Assembly: GCA_036399015.1 (NCBI GenBank)
Contig: DASWNW010000012.1
Span: 1-64,000 of the forward strand
Direction: 5' to 3'
Length of the DNA: 64,000 nucleotides
Origin: QHVT01 sp036399015
Lineage (GTDB): Bacteria; Acidobacteriota; Thermoanaerobaculia; Gp7-AA8
Positions 1-8,403 of this stretch are shown here, piece by piece. The notes under the pieces are model-generated. The model made no database searches and was not told the origin of the DNA. It saw only the letters and a list, made by a program, of their open reading frames with translations. Position numbers and translations under genes: made by a program. Within the stretch, counting starts at the first letter, position 1. Each line of letters begins with the position of its first letter.

Positions 1-20
1 CCCGAGGAACCCGAGGAACC
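1..20. repeat. 9-nt family repeat (CGAGGAACC arm) at window edge
   Basis: Two copies of the CGAGGAACC unit open the window. The same unit forms the right arm of the hairpin elements inside ppc and downstream of guaB, and an in-frame block in rsmE. Any partner arm would lie outside the window. Confidence 0.7.
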
Positions 21-52
21 GGCGTCGCCGCCCCGCCGTTATAGTCCCCCGC

Positions 53-934
53 ATGTCACGCGCCCTCATCACCGGCGCCGGAGGCCTCGTCGGTTCGTCT
101 CTTGCCGCCGCGTACGGCGACGGCGCGGTCGCACTGCGGCATCGGGACCTCGACGTCACCGACGCGCGTGCGGTCGACGAGGTCGTGGAGCGGGTTCGTC
201 CCGACGTCATCTTCAACACCGCGGTGATTGGCGTCGACGACTGCGAGGCCGATCGCGCGCTGGCGGAGCGGATCAACGTCACCGGCCCCGTGCGGCTGGC
301 CGCGGCGGCGGAGCGGGCCGGCGCGGCGATCGTCCACTTCAGCAGCAACTACGTCTTCGACGGCGGGCGCACCGACGGGCTGCCGTACACCATCGAAGAC
401 GAGGCGCACCCGGTCAACGTCTACGGCGTCACGAAGCTGCAAGGCGAGCGCGCCGTCGCCGCCGCCTGCTCGCGCGCGCTCGTCGTGCGCACCTCCTGGG
501 TTTTCGGCCAGGGGAAGGCCAGCTTCCTCAGCACGGCCGCCGCGAAGCTCGCGCGCGGCGAGCGGCTGCAGGCCATCAACGACACCTTCGCCAGCACGAC
601 GTACGTGACGGATCTCGTCGAGCGGCTGCTGGAACTGGTCCGGCTCCGCCACTACGGGACGTTCCACCTGGTGAACGACGGCGTCTGCTCGTACGAGACC
701 TTCGCACGCGAGGCCGCGAGCATCCTCGGCCTGAGCGACGAGGCGGCGCACGCGCTCATCGACAGTGCCTCCGAGGCCGAACATCGCCGGCCGGCACCCC
801 GCCCGCGGTGGACGCCGATGCGCTGCCTCCTCTCCGAGCGGCTGGGGCTGCGTCCGATGCGGCCGTGGCACGACGCACTGCGCGAATACGTCCGTCCCGG
901 TGGAGCGGCGGGCTTCAGCCCGCCGAACAAGTAG
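53..934 (+). CDS. RmlD-like SDR family sugar-nucleotide reductase
   Basis: This 293-residue protein is an extended short-chain dehydrogenase of the RmlD (dTDP-4-dehydrorhamnose reductase) type, which reduces 4-keto nucleotide sugars with NAD(P)H in the cytosol. The N-terminal GAGGLVGS motif (residues 8-15) binds the nucleotide. The catalytic pair is Y124/K128 (YGVTK), and SSNYVFDG near 97-104 is typical of the family. No other rhamnose genes are adjacent, so the exact substrate is inferred. The last 11 residues and the approach to the stop are encoded by a REP-like palindrome, so the native C-terminus was probably replaced or extended by that element. Confidence 0.85.
   Translation: MSRALITGAGGLVGSSLAAAYGDGAVALRHRDLDVTDARAVDEVVERVRPDVIFNTAVIGVDDCEADRALAERINVTGPVRLAAAAERAGAAIVHFSSNYVFDGGRTDGLPYTIEDEAHPVNVYGVTKLQGERAVAAACSRALVVRTSWVFGQGKASFLSTAAAKLARGERLQAINDTFASTTYVTDLVERLLELVRLRHYGTFHLVNDGVCSYETFAREAASILGLSDEAAHALIDSASEAEHRRPAPRPRWTPMRCLLSERLGLRPMRPWHDALREYVRPGGAAGFSPPNK
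900..925. repeat. REP-like palindrome (GGCGGGCTTCAGCCCGCC type)
   Basis: A palindrome built on GGGCTTCAGCCC, preceded by GTGGAGC, overlaps the 3' end of the RmlD-like gene. The same sequence recurs in both orientations at 3355-3425. Confidence 0.85.
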
Positions 935-943
935 ACTCACGCC

Positions 944-1933
944 GTGGATCCGCTGACGCACGCCCTCGTCGGCTCGGCGCTCGCCTGGACCGCCGGCGGC
1001 GAACGCCTGGGACGGCGCGCGCTGCTCATCGGCGCCGCCGCCGCCCTCCTCCCCGACCTCGACGTCTTCATCCGGAGCGACGCCGATCCGCTCCTCGCCA
1101 TCGAGCACCACCGCGGCTTCACCCACTCCTTCGTGTTCGCGCCGATCGGCGGCATCCTCGCCGCGCTCCCGTTCCGCGGACGGCCACGCTCGACCGCGTT
1201 CCTGGCCGGCATCCTCGCCTGGCTCTCGCACGCGCTCCTCGACGCGGCGACCACCTACGGCACGCGGCTTTTCTGGCCCTTCTTCCGCTACCGCGTCGGC
1301 CTCGACGTCATCTCCATCATCGACCCGCTCTTCACGCTGCTCATGCTCGCCGCGCTGATCGGCGCCATGAAAGGCCGCCGCCGCGTGGTTCTCGTCGCGC
1401 TCTCCCTCGGCGTCGCCTGGCTCGCGGGCGGTTTCGTGCAGCGCGAGCGGGCCACCGCGGCGCAGGTCCGCCTCGCCGCCGCGCGCGGCGACCGCCTCGA
1501 CCGCGGCGCCGTCTTTCCCACCATCGGCAACACGCTCGTCTGGCGGTCGGTCTACGAGACCAACGGCGCGCTGCGCATCGACCGCATCCGCACCCCCTGG
1601 CTCGGCGGCGCGACGTATGCGCCCGTCACCACCGTCCCGCGCGTGACGCGCGAGGTGGCGTGGAGCGACAGCCGGCTGCTCCGCGACTTCGACCGCTTCA
1701 CCTGGTTCTCCGACGGCTGGCTCGCCCGCGCGCCGTCCGATCCGACGGTCATCGGCGACGCCCGCTACTCGCTCCGCAACGACCGCTACGAGCCGGTGTG
1801 GGGCATCCGCTTCCGCCCCGGCGCCGATCCGCCGGTCGAATGGGTGAACCGCACGCGCGATCGCGACGCCGGCGTGGCCGCCCTCTGGGCCGAGATCAGC
1901 GGGCGAAGCGGGACGTTCCGGCCGCTGCCGTGA
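944..1933 (+). CDS. YdjM/DUF457 family membrane-bound metal-dependent hydrolase
   Basis: A GTG start ten bases after the previous stop gives 329 residues. The N-terminus MDPLTHALVG, the acidic PDLD (37-40) and the histidine-rich HHRGFTH (55-61) are hallmarks of the YdjM/YbcI family, inner-membrane proteins predicted to be metal-dependent hydrolases. About four hydrophobic segments fill the first 170 residues. The remaining 150 residues are soluble and rich in Trp and Arg, as in longer family members. The substrate is unknown for the family. The next gene starts almost at the stop codon, so the two are likely co-transcribed. Confidence 0.8.
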   Translation: MDPLTHALVGSALAWTAGGERLGRRALLIGAAAALLPDLDVFIRSDADPLLAIEHHRGFTHSFVFAPIGGILAALPFRGRPRSTAFLAGILAWLSHALLDAATTYGTRLFWPFFRYRVGLDVISIIDPLFTLLMLAALIGAMKGRRRVVLVALSLGVAWLAGGFVQRERATAAQVRLAAARGDRLDRGAVFPTIGNTLVWRSVYETNGALRIDRIRTPWLGGATYAPVTTVPRVTREVAWSDSRLLRDFDRFTWFSDGWLARAPSDPTVIGDARYSLRNDRYEPVWGIRFRPGADPPVEWVNRTRDRDAGVAALWAEISGRSGTFRPLP

Positions 1934-1942
1934 TTGGCTACC

Positions 1943-3346
1943 ATGCGCGCGAAGATGGCTGACCATCGCGACGACGTGCCGCTGGCTCGCCTCGGGAGCC
2001 GCATCGCCGACCTCTCGGAGCGCTACTTTCCCGACGCCTTCGTCTTCGCACTCGCCGCCGTGCTGGTGGTCTTCGCCTTCGGCCTCGCGCTCGGCGAGCG
2101 GCCCGGCACCCTCGTCACCGCGTTCGGTGAAGGCTTCTGGGTGCTCGTCCCCTTCACCATGCAGATGGCGCTGATCATCATCACCGGCTTCGTCGTCGCC
2201 ACCTCCGGCCCCTGCGCCCGCGTCATCGACCGGCTGGCCAGCATCCCGAAGACGGCGCGCGGCGCGGTCGCCTTCGTAGCCCTCTTCTCGATGGTGAGCT
2301 CGCTCCTCTCCTGGGGCTTCTCGCTCATCTTCACCGGCCTCCTGGTGCGGGCGGTGGTGCGGCGGCTCGAGCACGTCGACTTCCGCGCGCTCGGCGGCGC
2401 CGCGTACCTCGGACTGGGGAGCGTCTGGTCGCTCGGCCTCTCCTCCTCGCCCGCCATGATGATGGCCACGCGGTCGTCGATTCCGCCGGCGCTGCTGCCG
2501 GTCACCGGCGTCATCCCGCTCACGCAGACGATCTTTCTCTGGCAGAGCATCCTCCTCGCGGCGCTGCTCATCGCCCTCTCCGTCGCCATCGCCTACTTCT
2601 CCGCGCCGGCCGGCCACCGCGTCCGCACCGCGCGGTCGATGGGCGTGGCCTTCCAAGACATGACCGCGGAAGAGGAGCCGCCGCGCACGGCCGCGGAGAA
2701 GATCGAGCACAGCCCCTTGCTCACGCTCGCCGTCGTCGCGCTCATGCTCGCCTTCCTCGGCCAGCAGATCGCGGCGAAGGGGCTGGCCGCGACGCTCGAC
2801 CTCAACAACTTCAACCTCCTCTTCCTCGCCCTCGGCATGCTGCTGCACTGGCGGCCGCGCGCCTTCCTGCGCGCCGTCTCGGGCGCCGTCCCCGCGACAG
2901 CGGGCGTCCTCGTGCAGTTCCCCTTCTACGCCGGCATCTTCGGGCTGATCTCGAAGAGCGGCATCCAGACCGTCCTCTCCGACCTCTTCGTCCGCATCGC
3001 CTCCACCGACACCTTCAACCCGATGCTGACGATCTACTCCTTCGTCCTCGGCGTCTTCATCCCCTCCGGCGGCGGGCTCTGGGTGGTCGAGGCGCCGTAC
3101 GTGATGGAGGCTGCCAAAGAGCTGCGCATGCACCTCGGCTGGACGGTGCAGACCTACAACGCCGCCGAGACGCTCCCCAACCTCCTCAACCCCTTCTTCA
3201 TGCTGCCGCTCATGGGCATCCTCAACGTCCGCGCGCGCGACCTGGCCGGCTACTCGATCCTCCAGCTCCTCTTCCACACGCCGCTGGTGCTGGTCTATTG
3301 CTGGCTGATGGCCTACACGCTGCCGTACGTGCCGCCGCTGATGTAG
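1943..3346 (+). CDS. atoE: Short-chain fatty acid transporter, AtoE family
   Basis: This polytopic membrane protein of about 467 residues matches the AtoE family of short-chain fatty acid (acetoacetate/butyrate) transporters. Characteristic stretches are the N-terminal LSERYFPDAFVFALA, the membrane segment MQMALIIITGFVVA, the serine-rich SLGLSSSPAMMMATRS, and GGGLWVVEAPYVMEAAK near the C-terminus. The frame is open from TTG 1934. ATG 1943 or ATG 1955 is more plausible, and neither has a strong ribosome site. No atoDAB genes are adjacent. Two inverted REP-like palindromes follow the stop. Confidence 0.85.
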   Translation: MRAKMADHRDDVPLARLGSRIADLSERYFPDAFVFALAAVLVVFAFGLALGERPGTLVTAFGEGFWVLVPFTMQMALIIITGFVVATSGPCARVIDRLASIPKTARGAVAFVALFSMVSSLLSWGFSLIFTGLLVRAVVRRLEHVDFRALGGAAYLGLGSVWSLGLSSSPAMMMATRSSIPPALLPVTGVIPLTQTIFLWQSILLAALLIALSVAIAYFSAPAGHRVRTARSMGVAFQDMTAEEEPPRTAAEKIEHSPLLTLAVVALMLAFLGQQIAAKGLAATLDLNNFNLLFLALGMLLHWRPRAFLRAVSGAVPATAGVLVQFPFYAGIFGLISKSGIQTVLSDLFVRIASTDTFNPMLTIYSFVLGVFIPSGGGLWVVEAPYVMEAAKELRMHLGWTVQTYNAAETLPNLLNPFFMLPLMGILNVRARDLAGYSILQLLFHTPLVLVYCWLMAYTLPYVPPLM

Positions 3347-3354
3347 GCGTCCCT

Positions 3355-3425
3355 GTGGAGCGGCGGGCTTCAGCCCGCCGAAATCGTCCATCCATCCACC
3401 GGCGGGCTGAAGCCCGCCGCTCCAC
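3355..3425. repeat. Inverted pair of REP-like palindromes
   Basis: Two copies of the GTGGAGCGGCGGGCTTCAGC palindrome lie head to head (3355-3380 and 3400-3425), separated by about 19 bases. Each can fold alone, or the pair can form one long hairpin. They sit between the atoE-like stop and the efflux adaptor gene and could act as a terminator or mRNA end. Confidence 0.85.
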
Positions 3426-3516
3426 AACCAGCCCCTGCCGTGCAACTCGTGACACCCACGTGCCATTCGTGCCGTCGCCGGAACCTCCGCCGAATGGAGC
3501 AGGTTTCTTGCTAGGA

Positions 3517-4725
3517 ATGGCCGCCTCGAAGCTCAGCAGCAGCGTTCTCCTCTCCGCCGTGCTCCTCCTCGCCGGCTGCGGCGGAGAGTCGTCCTCGTCC
3601 GCGGCGGCGCAGGAGAAGAAGGGTGGCGACGAGGCGCCAAAGTCCGTCCGCACGGCGCGCGTCGAAGAGCAGATGCTCGGCACGACCGTCCTCGTCAACG
3701 GCACCCTCGACGCCTACGACCGCGCCACCGCCGGCGCGAAGGTGGCCGGGCGCGTCCAGTCGATGGCGGTCGATCTCGGCAGCCGCGTCTCGCGCGGACA
3801 GCTCCTCGCCCGCATCGATCCCACCGACTACAACATCCAGCTCCAGCAGGCGGAGGCGGCGCTGGCGCAGGCGCGCGTACGGCTCGGACTCCCGCCCGGC
3901 GGCGCGAGCGACAGCGTCGATCCTTCCGATACCCCGCCGGTGCGCGAGGCGGCCGCGCTCCTCGAAGAAGCAAAGGCCAACCGCGCCCGCTACTCCGCCC
4001 TCCACTCCGACGGCGTCATCTCCAAGGCCGAGCTCGACGCCGCGCTGTCGCAGTCGCGCGTGGCCGAGTCGCGCTACCAGGACGCGCTCGAAGAGATCCG
4101 CAACCGCCAGGCCGTCGCCACGCAGCGGCGCGCGGAAGTGGCGCTGGCGCGGCAGCGGCTCGCCGACACCGGCATCTACGCCGCGTTCGACGGCGTGGTC
4201 CAGCAGCGCATCGCCTCGGTCGGCGAGTTCCTCGCTGCGGGCGCGCCGGTGGTCGAGCTGGTGAAGGTCAACCCCCTCCGCTTCCGCGCCGAGGTGCCGG
4301 AGCGGGACGCGATGCAGATCAGGATCGGACATACCGTGCAGCTTGCGGTCGACGGCAGCCCCGGCACCGTCACCGGCCGCGTCACGCGCCTCAGCCCCAC
4401 CATCACCGAGCGCACCCGCGTCCTGCAGATGGAAGCCGACATCCCCAACCCGAACGGCACCCTCCGCGCCGGCTCATTCGCCCGCGCGACCGTGGTCACC
4501 GACACCGCCGCCGCGGCCCTCACCGTGCCGAAAGAGGCGCTCGTCACCTTCGCCGGCATCGAGAAGGTGATGGTCGTCGCGCAGGGGAAGACGAAGGAGA
4601 AGCCGGTGACGACCGGCCGCCGCCTCGGTGCCGTCGTCGAGATCCTGCACGGCGTCGAGGCGGGTGACGAAGTGGTCCTCAATCCGGTGAACCTGCGCTC
4701 CGGCCAGGCGGTGGTGACGAAGTGA
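3517..4725 (+). CDS. RND efflux periplasmic adaptor lipoprotein (membrane fusion protein)
   Basis: A 402-residue adaptor links an inner-membrane RND pump to an outer-membrane channel. From ATG 3517 the protein starts with a lipoprotein signal (lipobox LLAGC, Cys at about residue 20). It continues with the beta-barrel/lipoyl half (GAKVAGRVQSMAVDLGSRVS), an alpha-helical hairpin rich in Gln, Ala and Glu, and the second lipoyl half (GIYAAFDGVVQQRIASVGEF). TTG 3508 is an alternative start with a GGAG box upstream. The pump gene follows, separated only by a hairpin repeat, so the two form one transport unit. No outer-membrane channel gene is adjacent. Confidence 0.92.
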   Translation: MAASKLSSSVLLSAVLLLAGCGGESSSSAAAQEKKGGDEAPKSVRTARVEEQMLGTTVLVNGTLDAYDRATAGAKVAGRVQSMAVDLGSRVSRGQLLARIDPTDYNIQLQQAEAALAQARVRLGLPPGGASDSVDPSDTPPVREAAALLEEAKANRARYSALHSDGVISKAELDAALSQSRVAESRYQDALEEIRNRQAVATQRRAEVALARQRLADTGIYAAFDGVVQQRIASVGEFLAAGAPVVELVKVNPLRFRAEVPERDAMQIRIGHTVQLAVDGSPGTVTGRVTRLSPTITERTRVLQMEADIPNPNGTLRAGSFARATVVTDTAAAALTVPKEALVTFAGIEKVMVVAQGKTKEKPVTTGRRLGAVVEILHGVEAGDEVVLNPVNLRSGQAVVTK

Positions 4726-4726
4726 G

Positions 4727-4859
4727 TGTTGTCGGTCATCGGTTGTCGGTTGTCTGTGGTTCCTCGTTGCTCCTGTCTCATCGCACCGAGTCGCAAGCAA
4801 CCAGCAACTGCCCGGCGCCGGCGAAACCACTGACAACCGACAACTGACAACCGACAACA
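4727..4859. repeat. Heptamer-arm hairpin element (GGTTGTC type)
   Basis: The left arm carries repeats of GGTTGTC and the right arm the complementary GACAACC units. The middle contains GCAACCAGCAAC and a GC-rich segment. The whole gap between adaptor and pump genes is filled by this inverted-repeat element, which could fold into a long hairpin in the shared transcript. Confidence 0.85.
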
Positions 4860-4863
4860 TCTA

Positions 4864-7800
4864 ATGCAAAAGCTCGCCGAAATCTGCATCCGCCGCCCGG
4901 TCTTCGCCTCGATGATCGTGCTCGCGCTCGTCGTCGTCGGCGCGGCCGGCTACTCGCAGCTCGGCGTCGACCGCTATCCCTCGGTCGACCTGCCGACCGT
5001 CACCGTCCGCACGCAGCTCCCCGGCGCCTCGCCGGAAGAAGTCGAGTCGCTGATCACGCAGGAGGTCGAGGAGGTCGTCAACACCGTCGACGGCATCGAC
5101 GAGCTGCGCTCGGTCTCCGGCCCCGGCACCTCCAACGTCATCGCCACCTTCCGCCTCGACCGCGACCTCGAGACCGCCGCGCAGGACGTGCGCGACCGCG
5201 TGGCGACAGTCGTCCGCCGGCTCCCCGAGGATGCCACGCCGCCGGTCGTGTCGAAGTTCGACAACGACAGCTCCCCCGTCCTCACCATCGCCCTCTCCGG
5301 CGAGCTCTCCCTCCGCGAGCTCACCGAGCTCGCCGACAAGACCGTGCGCGTGCAGCTCGAGCGCACCTCCGGCGTCGGCGAGGTGAGCGTGGTCGGAGGC
5401 CTCGAGCGCGCCATCAACGTCTGGATCGACGCCGACCGCCTGGCCGCCTACCAGCTCCCCATCACCGCCGTCCGCGAGTCCCTCGACCGCCAGAACGCCG
5501 ACCTCCCCGGCGGCAACGTCACGACGGACCGCCAGGAGCTGACCCTCAGAACGATGGGCCGCTACACCGAGCCCCAGGCCTTCGAAAACCTCGTCATCGC
5601 GACCCGAACGAGCAGCACCGAAACCACCAGCAACCAGCAACCAGCAACAAGCAACAGCGCCGAAGGCGCTGCGGTGCCGGTCCGCATCCGCGACGTCGGC
5701 CGCGTCGAAGACGGCACGAAAGAACAGCGCAGCCTCGCCCGCCTCAACGGCATCCCCACCGTCACGCTCGAGATCCGCCGCCAGTCGGGCGCCAACACCA
5801 TCGCCGTCATCAACGGCATCAAGGCGGCGCTGCCGAACGTGCAGGCGCAGCTCCCGGCCGGCGTCGAGCTGCAGGTGATCCGCGACCAGTCGCGCTACAT
5901 CGAGGCGGCCATGCACGAGATCAAGCTCCACCTCGTGCTCGGCTCGCTGCTGGCCTGCATCGTCGTGCTGATCTTCATGCGCTCCTGGCGCTCCACGATC
6001 ATCGCCGGCATCGCCATCCCCGCCTCCGTCATCGCCACGTTCGGGATGATGTGGGCGCTCGACTTCACCCTCAACAGCGTGACCATGCTGGCGCTCGTGC
6101 TGATGGTCGGCATCGTCATCGACGACGCCATCGTCGTCCTCGAGAACATCTTCCGCTTCATCGAGGAGAAGAAGATGCGCCCGATGGAGGCGGCCGCCGC
6201 GGCGACGAAGGACATCGGCCTCGCGGTCCTGGCGACCACGCTCTCGCTGGTGGTCATCTTCCTGCCGGTGTCGTTCATGTCCTCGATCTCCGGCCGCTTC
6301 CTCTACCAGTTCGGCATCACCGCCGCGGTGGCGATCATGGTCTCGCTGCTGGTGTCGTTCACCCTCACGCCGATGATGAGCTCCCGCCTGCTCAACGCGA
6401 AGGACGCGGAGGGGGGACATGGCTCGCGCACCGGCTTCTACGGACGGATCGACGCGGTGTACATGCGCCTCCTCGAGCTGTCGATGCGCAACCGGAAGAC
6501 GGTGGCGATCGTCGGCGTGGTGGTCATCCTCACCAGCATCCCGCTGTATCAGGCGGTCAAGCAGGAGTTCATCCCCACCAACGTCGACGAGGCGGAGTTC
6601 GACGTCAGCGTCAACGCGCCCCAGGGCACCAGCCTCGCCGCGATGAACGACGCCATGATGGAGATCGAGAAGGTGCTGATGGAGACGCGCGGCGTGGAGC
6701 TCGTGCTGGCGACGGCGGGCGGCGGCTTCCTCAGCTCGACCGCCAACGGCAGCGCGTACGTGCGCATCGCGCCGCACGAGGAGCGGACGCTCTCCTTCAC
6801 GAAGTTCTGGCACTCGCTGAAGCAAGGCAAGCCGTGGAAGGCGTTCCAGGACAACTACTCGGCGCAGGACGTGATGCAGGAGGTGCGCAAGCGCACGCGC
6901 CGCTTCGCGCCGATCCGCGTCGCGCCGCGTAACCCGCCCTCCTTCAACTTTGGCCCCGGCGGCCGCTCCGACATCAACTTCGTCATCCGCGGGCCGGAGA
7001 TCGAGCAGCTCGCCGCGTACGCCGACGAGCTGGTGGCGCGCACCGGCAAGCTGCCCGGCTTCAACGACGTCGACACGAACCTCGAGCTCGACAAGCCGGA
7101 GCTGCGCGCGAACATCGACCGCGCCCGCGCCGCCGACCTCGGCGTCTCCACCTCCGACATCGCCACGAGCCTCAACGTCATGGTGGGCGGCGACCAGGAG
7201 GTCACCCGCTATCGCGACGCCTCGGTCAACGAGGACTACGACGTGCAACTGCGCGTCGAGCTGGCGAACCGCGACGATCCCGACGCCATCGGCCGCCTCT
7301 ACGTCCCCGCGGGCAGCGGCGACCTGGTGCGCCTCGACAACGTGGTGAACATCGAGCGGGCCGTCAGCCCCTCACGCATCGACCGCCTCGACCGCGAGCG
7401 GCAGGTGACGGTCAGCGCCAGCGTCGCCCCCGGCTTCGCCCTCGCCGACCGCATCGAGGCCATGCGCGCCGAGATCGGGAAGATGGGGCTCGCCCCCGGC
7501 TACACCACCACCGTCACCGGCCGCGGGCGCGAGCTGGAGCGCACCTTCAACGAGTTCCTCTGGGCGTTCCTGCTGTCGATCGTCTTCATGTACATGATCC
7601 TCGCCTCGCAGTTCGAGAGCACGATCCACCCGGTGACGATCCTGCTGTCGCTGCCGCTGGCGATCCCCTTCGCGCTCCTCTCGCAGTGGCTCACCGGCAG
7701 CACACTCAACCTCTACTCCGCCCTCGGCATCCTGGTGCTCTTCGGCGTCGTGAAGAAGAATTCGATCCTGCAGGTCGACCACATGAACAACCTCCGCGCG

Positions 7801-8139
7801 CACGGCATGGACCGCGACGCCGCCATCCTGCAGGCGAACCGCGACCGCCTCCGCCCCATCCTCATGACCACGCTCGCCCTCGTCGCCGGCATGCTGCCGC
7901 TCGCACTCGGCACCGGTCCGGGCGCGGAGGAGCGCCGCTCGATCGCCATCGTCGTCATCGGCGGCCAGTCGCTCTCGCTCCTGCTGACGCTCCTCGTGAC
8001 GCCGGTCGCCTACTCGCTGTTCGACGACCTCGCGGAGAGCCGCCGCTGGCGCCCGGTGGCGATCCGCCTGCAGCGCGCGCGGCAACGGGTGGCGCTCGCG
8101 TTCGCGCGTCAGCGCTCGTCGAGACGATCGACGAAGTGA
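4864..8139 (+). CDS. RND superfamily efflux pump, HAE1/AcrB-like inner-membrane subunit
   Basis: The 1091-residue proton-driven multidrug pump has the usual two-fold layout: TM1 at residues 14-32, periplasmic porter domains, then a bundle of membrane helices, repeated. The proton-relay pair lies in GIVIDDAIVVLEN, and the second-half relay lysine in GVVKKNSIL. The conserved N-terminal FIRRP-like start reads ICIRRPVFA. A short low-complexity stretch near residues 254-266 (TSNQQPATSN) is encoded by four CCAGCAA-type heptamers and looks like an in-frame repeat insertion in a periplasmic loop. The coding sequence for the last 24 residues is duplicated downstream at 8294-8362. Confidence 0.95.
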   Translation: MQKLAEICIRRPVFASMIVLALVVVGAAGYSQLGVDRYPSVDLPTVTVRTQLPGASPEEVESLITQEVEEVVNTVDGIDELRSVSGPGTSNVIATFRLDRDLETAAQDVRDRVATVVRRLPEDATPPVVSKFDNDSSPVLTIALSGELSLRELTELADKTVRVQLERTSGVGEVSVVGGLERAINVWIDADRLAAYQLPITAVRESLDRQNADLPGGNVTTDRQELTLRTMGRYTEPQAFENLVIATRTSSTETTSNQQPATSNSAEGAAVPVRIRDVGRVEDGTKEQRSLARLNGIPTVTLEIRRQSGANTIAVINGIKAALPNVQAQLPAGVELQVIRDQSRYIEAAMHEIKLHLVLGSLLACIVVLIFMRSWRSTIIAGIAIPASVIATFGMMWALDFTLNSVTMLALVLMVGIVIDDAIVVLENIFRFIEEKKMRPMEAAAAATKDIGLAVLATTLSLVVIFLPVSFMSSISGRFLYQFGITAAVAIMVSLLVSFTLTPMMSSRLLNAKDAEGGHGSRTGFYGRIDAVYMRLLELSMRNRKTVAIVGVVVILTSIPLYQAVKQEFIPTNVDEAEFDVSVNAPQGTSLAAMNDAMMEIEKVLMETRGVELVLATAGGGFLSSTANGSAYVRIAPHEERTLSFTKFWHSLKQGKPWKAFQDNYSAQDVMQEVRKRTRRFAPIRVAPRNPPSFNFGPGGRSDINFVIRGPEIEQLAAYADELVARTGKLPGFNDVDTNLELDKPELRANIDRARAADLGVSTSDIATSLNVMVGGDQEVTRYRDASVNEDYDVQLRVELANRDDPDAIGRLYVPAGSGDLVRLDNVVNIERAVSPSRIDRLDRERQVTVSASVAPGFALADRIEAMRAEIGKMGLAPGYTTTVTGRGRELERTFNEFLWAFLLSIVFMYMILASQFESTIHPVTILLSLPLAIPFALLSQWLTGSTLNLYSALGILVLFGVVKKNSILQVDHMNNLRAHGMDRDAAILQANRDRLRPILMTTLALVAGMLPLALGTGPGAEERRSIAIVVIGGQSLSLLLTLLVTPVAYSLFDDLAESRRWRPVAIRLQRARQRVALAFARQRSSRRSTK
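5627..5657 (+). repeat. In-frame CCAGCAA heptamer block inside the RND pump gene
   Basis: Four contiguous heptamers (three CCAGCAA, one CAAGCAA) sit inside the pump reading frame and encode SNQQPATSN. The same heptamer forms the right arms of many intergenic hairpins in this window, so the block appears to come from the same repeat family. Confidence 0.8.
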
Positions 8140-8300
8140 AGCACCAGCTCCCCCGCGAACTGCACGGCGCGCCCGTCGACGAGATACGGCCCGAACTTCC
8201 ACTGCGGCACGGACCGTCCGACTCGCCGCGCCCGGTGGCGAGGTCGATGCGGCGCTCCACTGTCTTTTTCTCCGGCCCCGCGAACGTCTGAAAGCGCCCG
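8110..8300 (-). pseudogene. Remnant of a TonB-like C-terminal domain
   Basis: On the minus strand the segment ending at TGA 8110 reads SVPQWKFGPYLVDGRAV followed by a strand ending VLHFVD. This resembles the WxFxP...G+xV...F pattern of TonB C-terminal domains. Upstream, a different frame reads FAGPEKKTVERRIDLATGRG, which suggests a frameshift. No start codon or full domain is present. I read it as a decayed 3' end of a TonB-family protein gene; the family assignment rests on a short motif. Confidence 0.45.
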
Positions 8301-8362
8301 GTCGCGATCCGCCTCCAGCGCGCGCGACCACGGATGGCGCTCGCGTTCGCCCGTCAGCGCTC
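8294..8362. repeat. Direct duplication of the pump gene's 3' end
   Basis: These 69 bases match 8049-8117 at about 63 of 69 positions, 245 bases apart. The first copy encodes the pump C-terminus (RPVAIRLQRARQ). The second is non-coding and lies just before ppc. The TonB-like remnant lies between and partly within the copies. Confidence 0.85.
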
Positions 8363-8403
8363 ACACCGCGGGCGTTGACGCCGCAACACGCTACCCTTAC
8401 CCG

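Noticed and set aside
56..3466. A 1136-codon open frame on the minus strand
   Set aside because: It is antisense to four clear genes, has a biased Arg/Glu/Asp composition and no domain; such long shadow frames are expected in GC-rich DNA.
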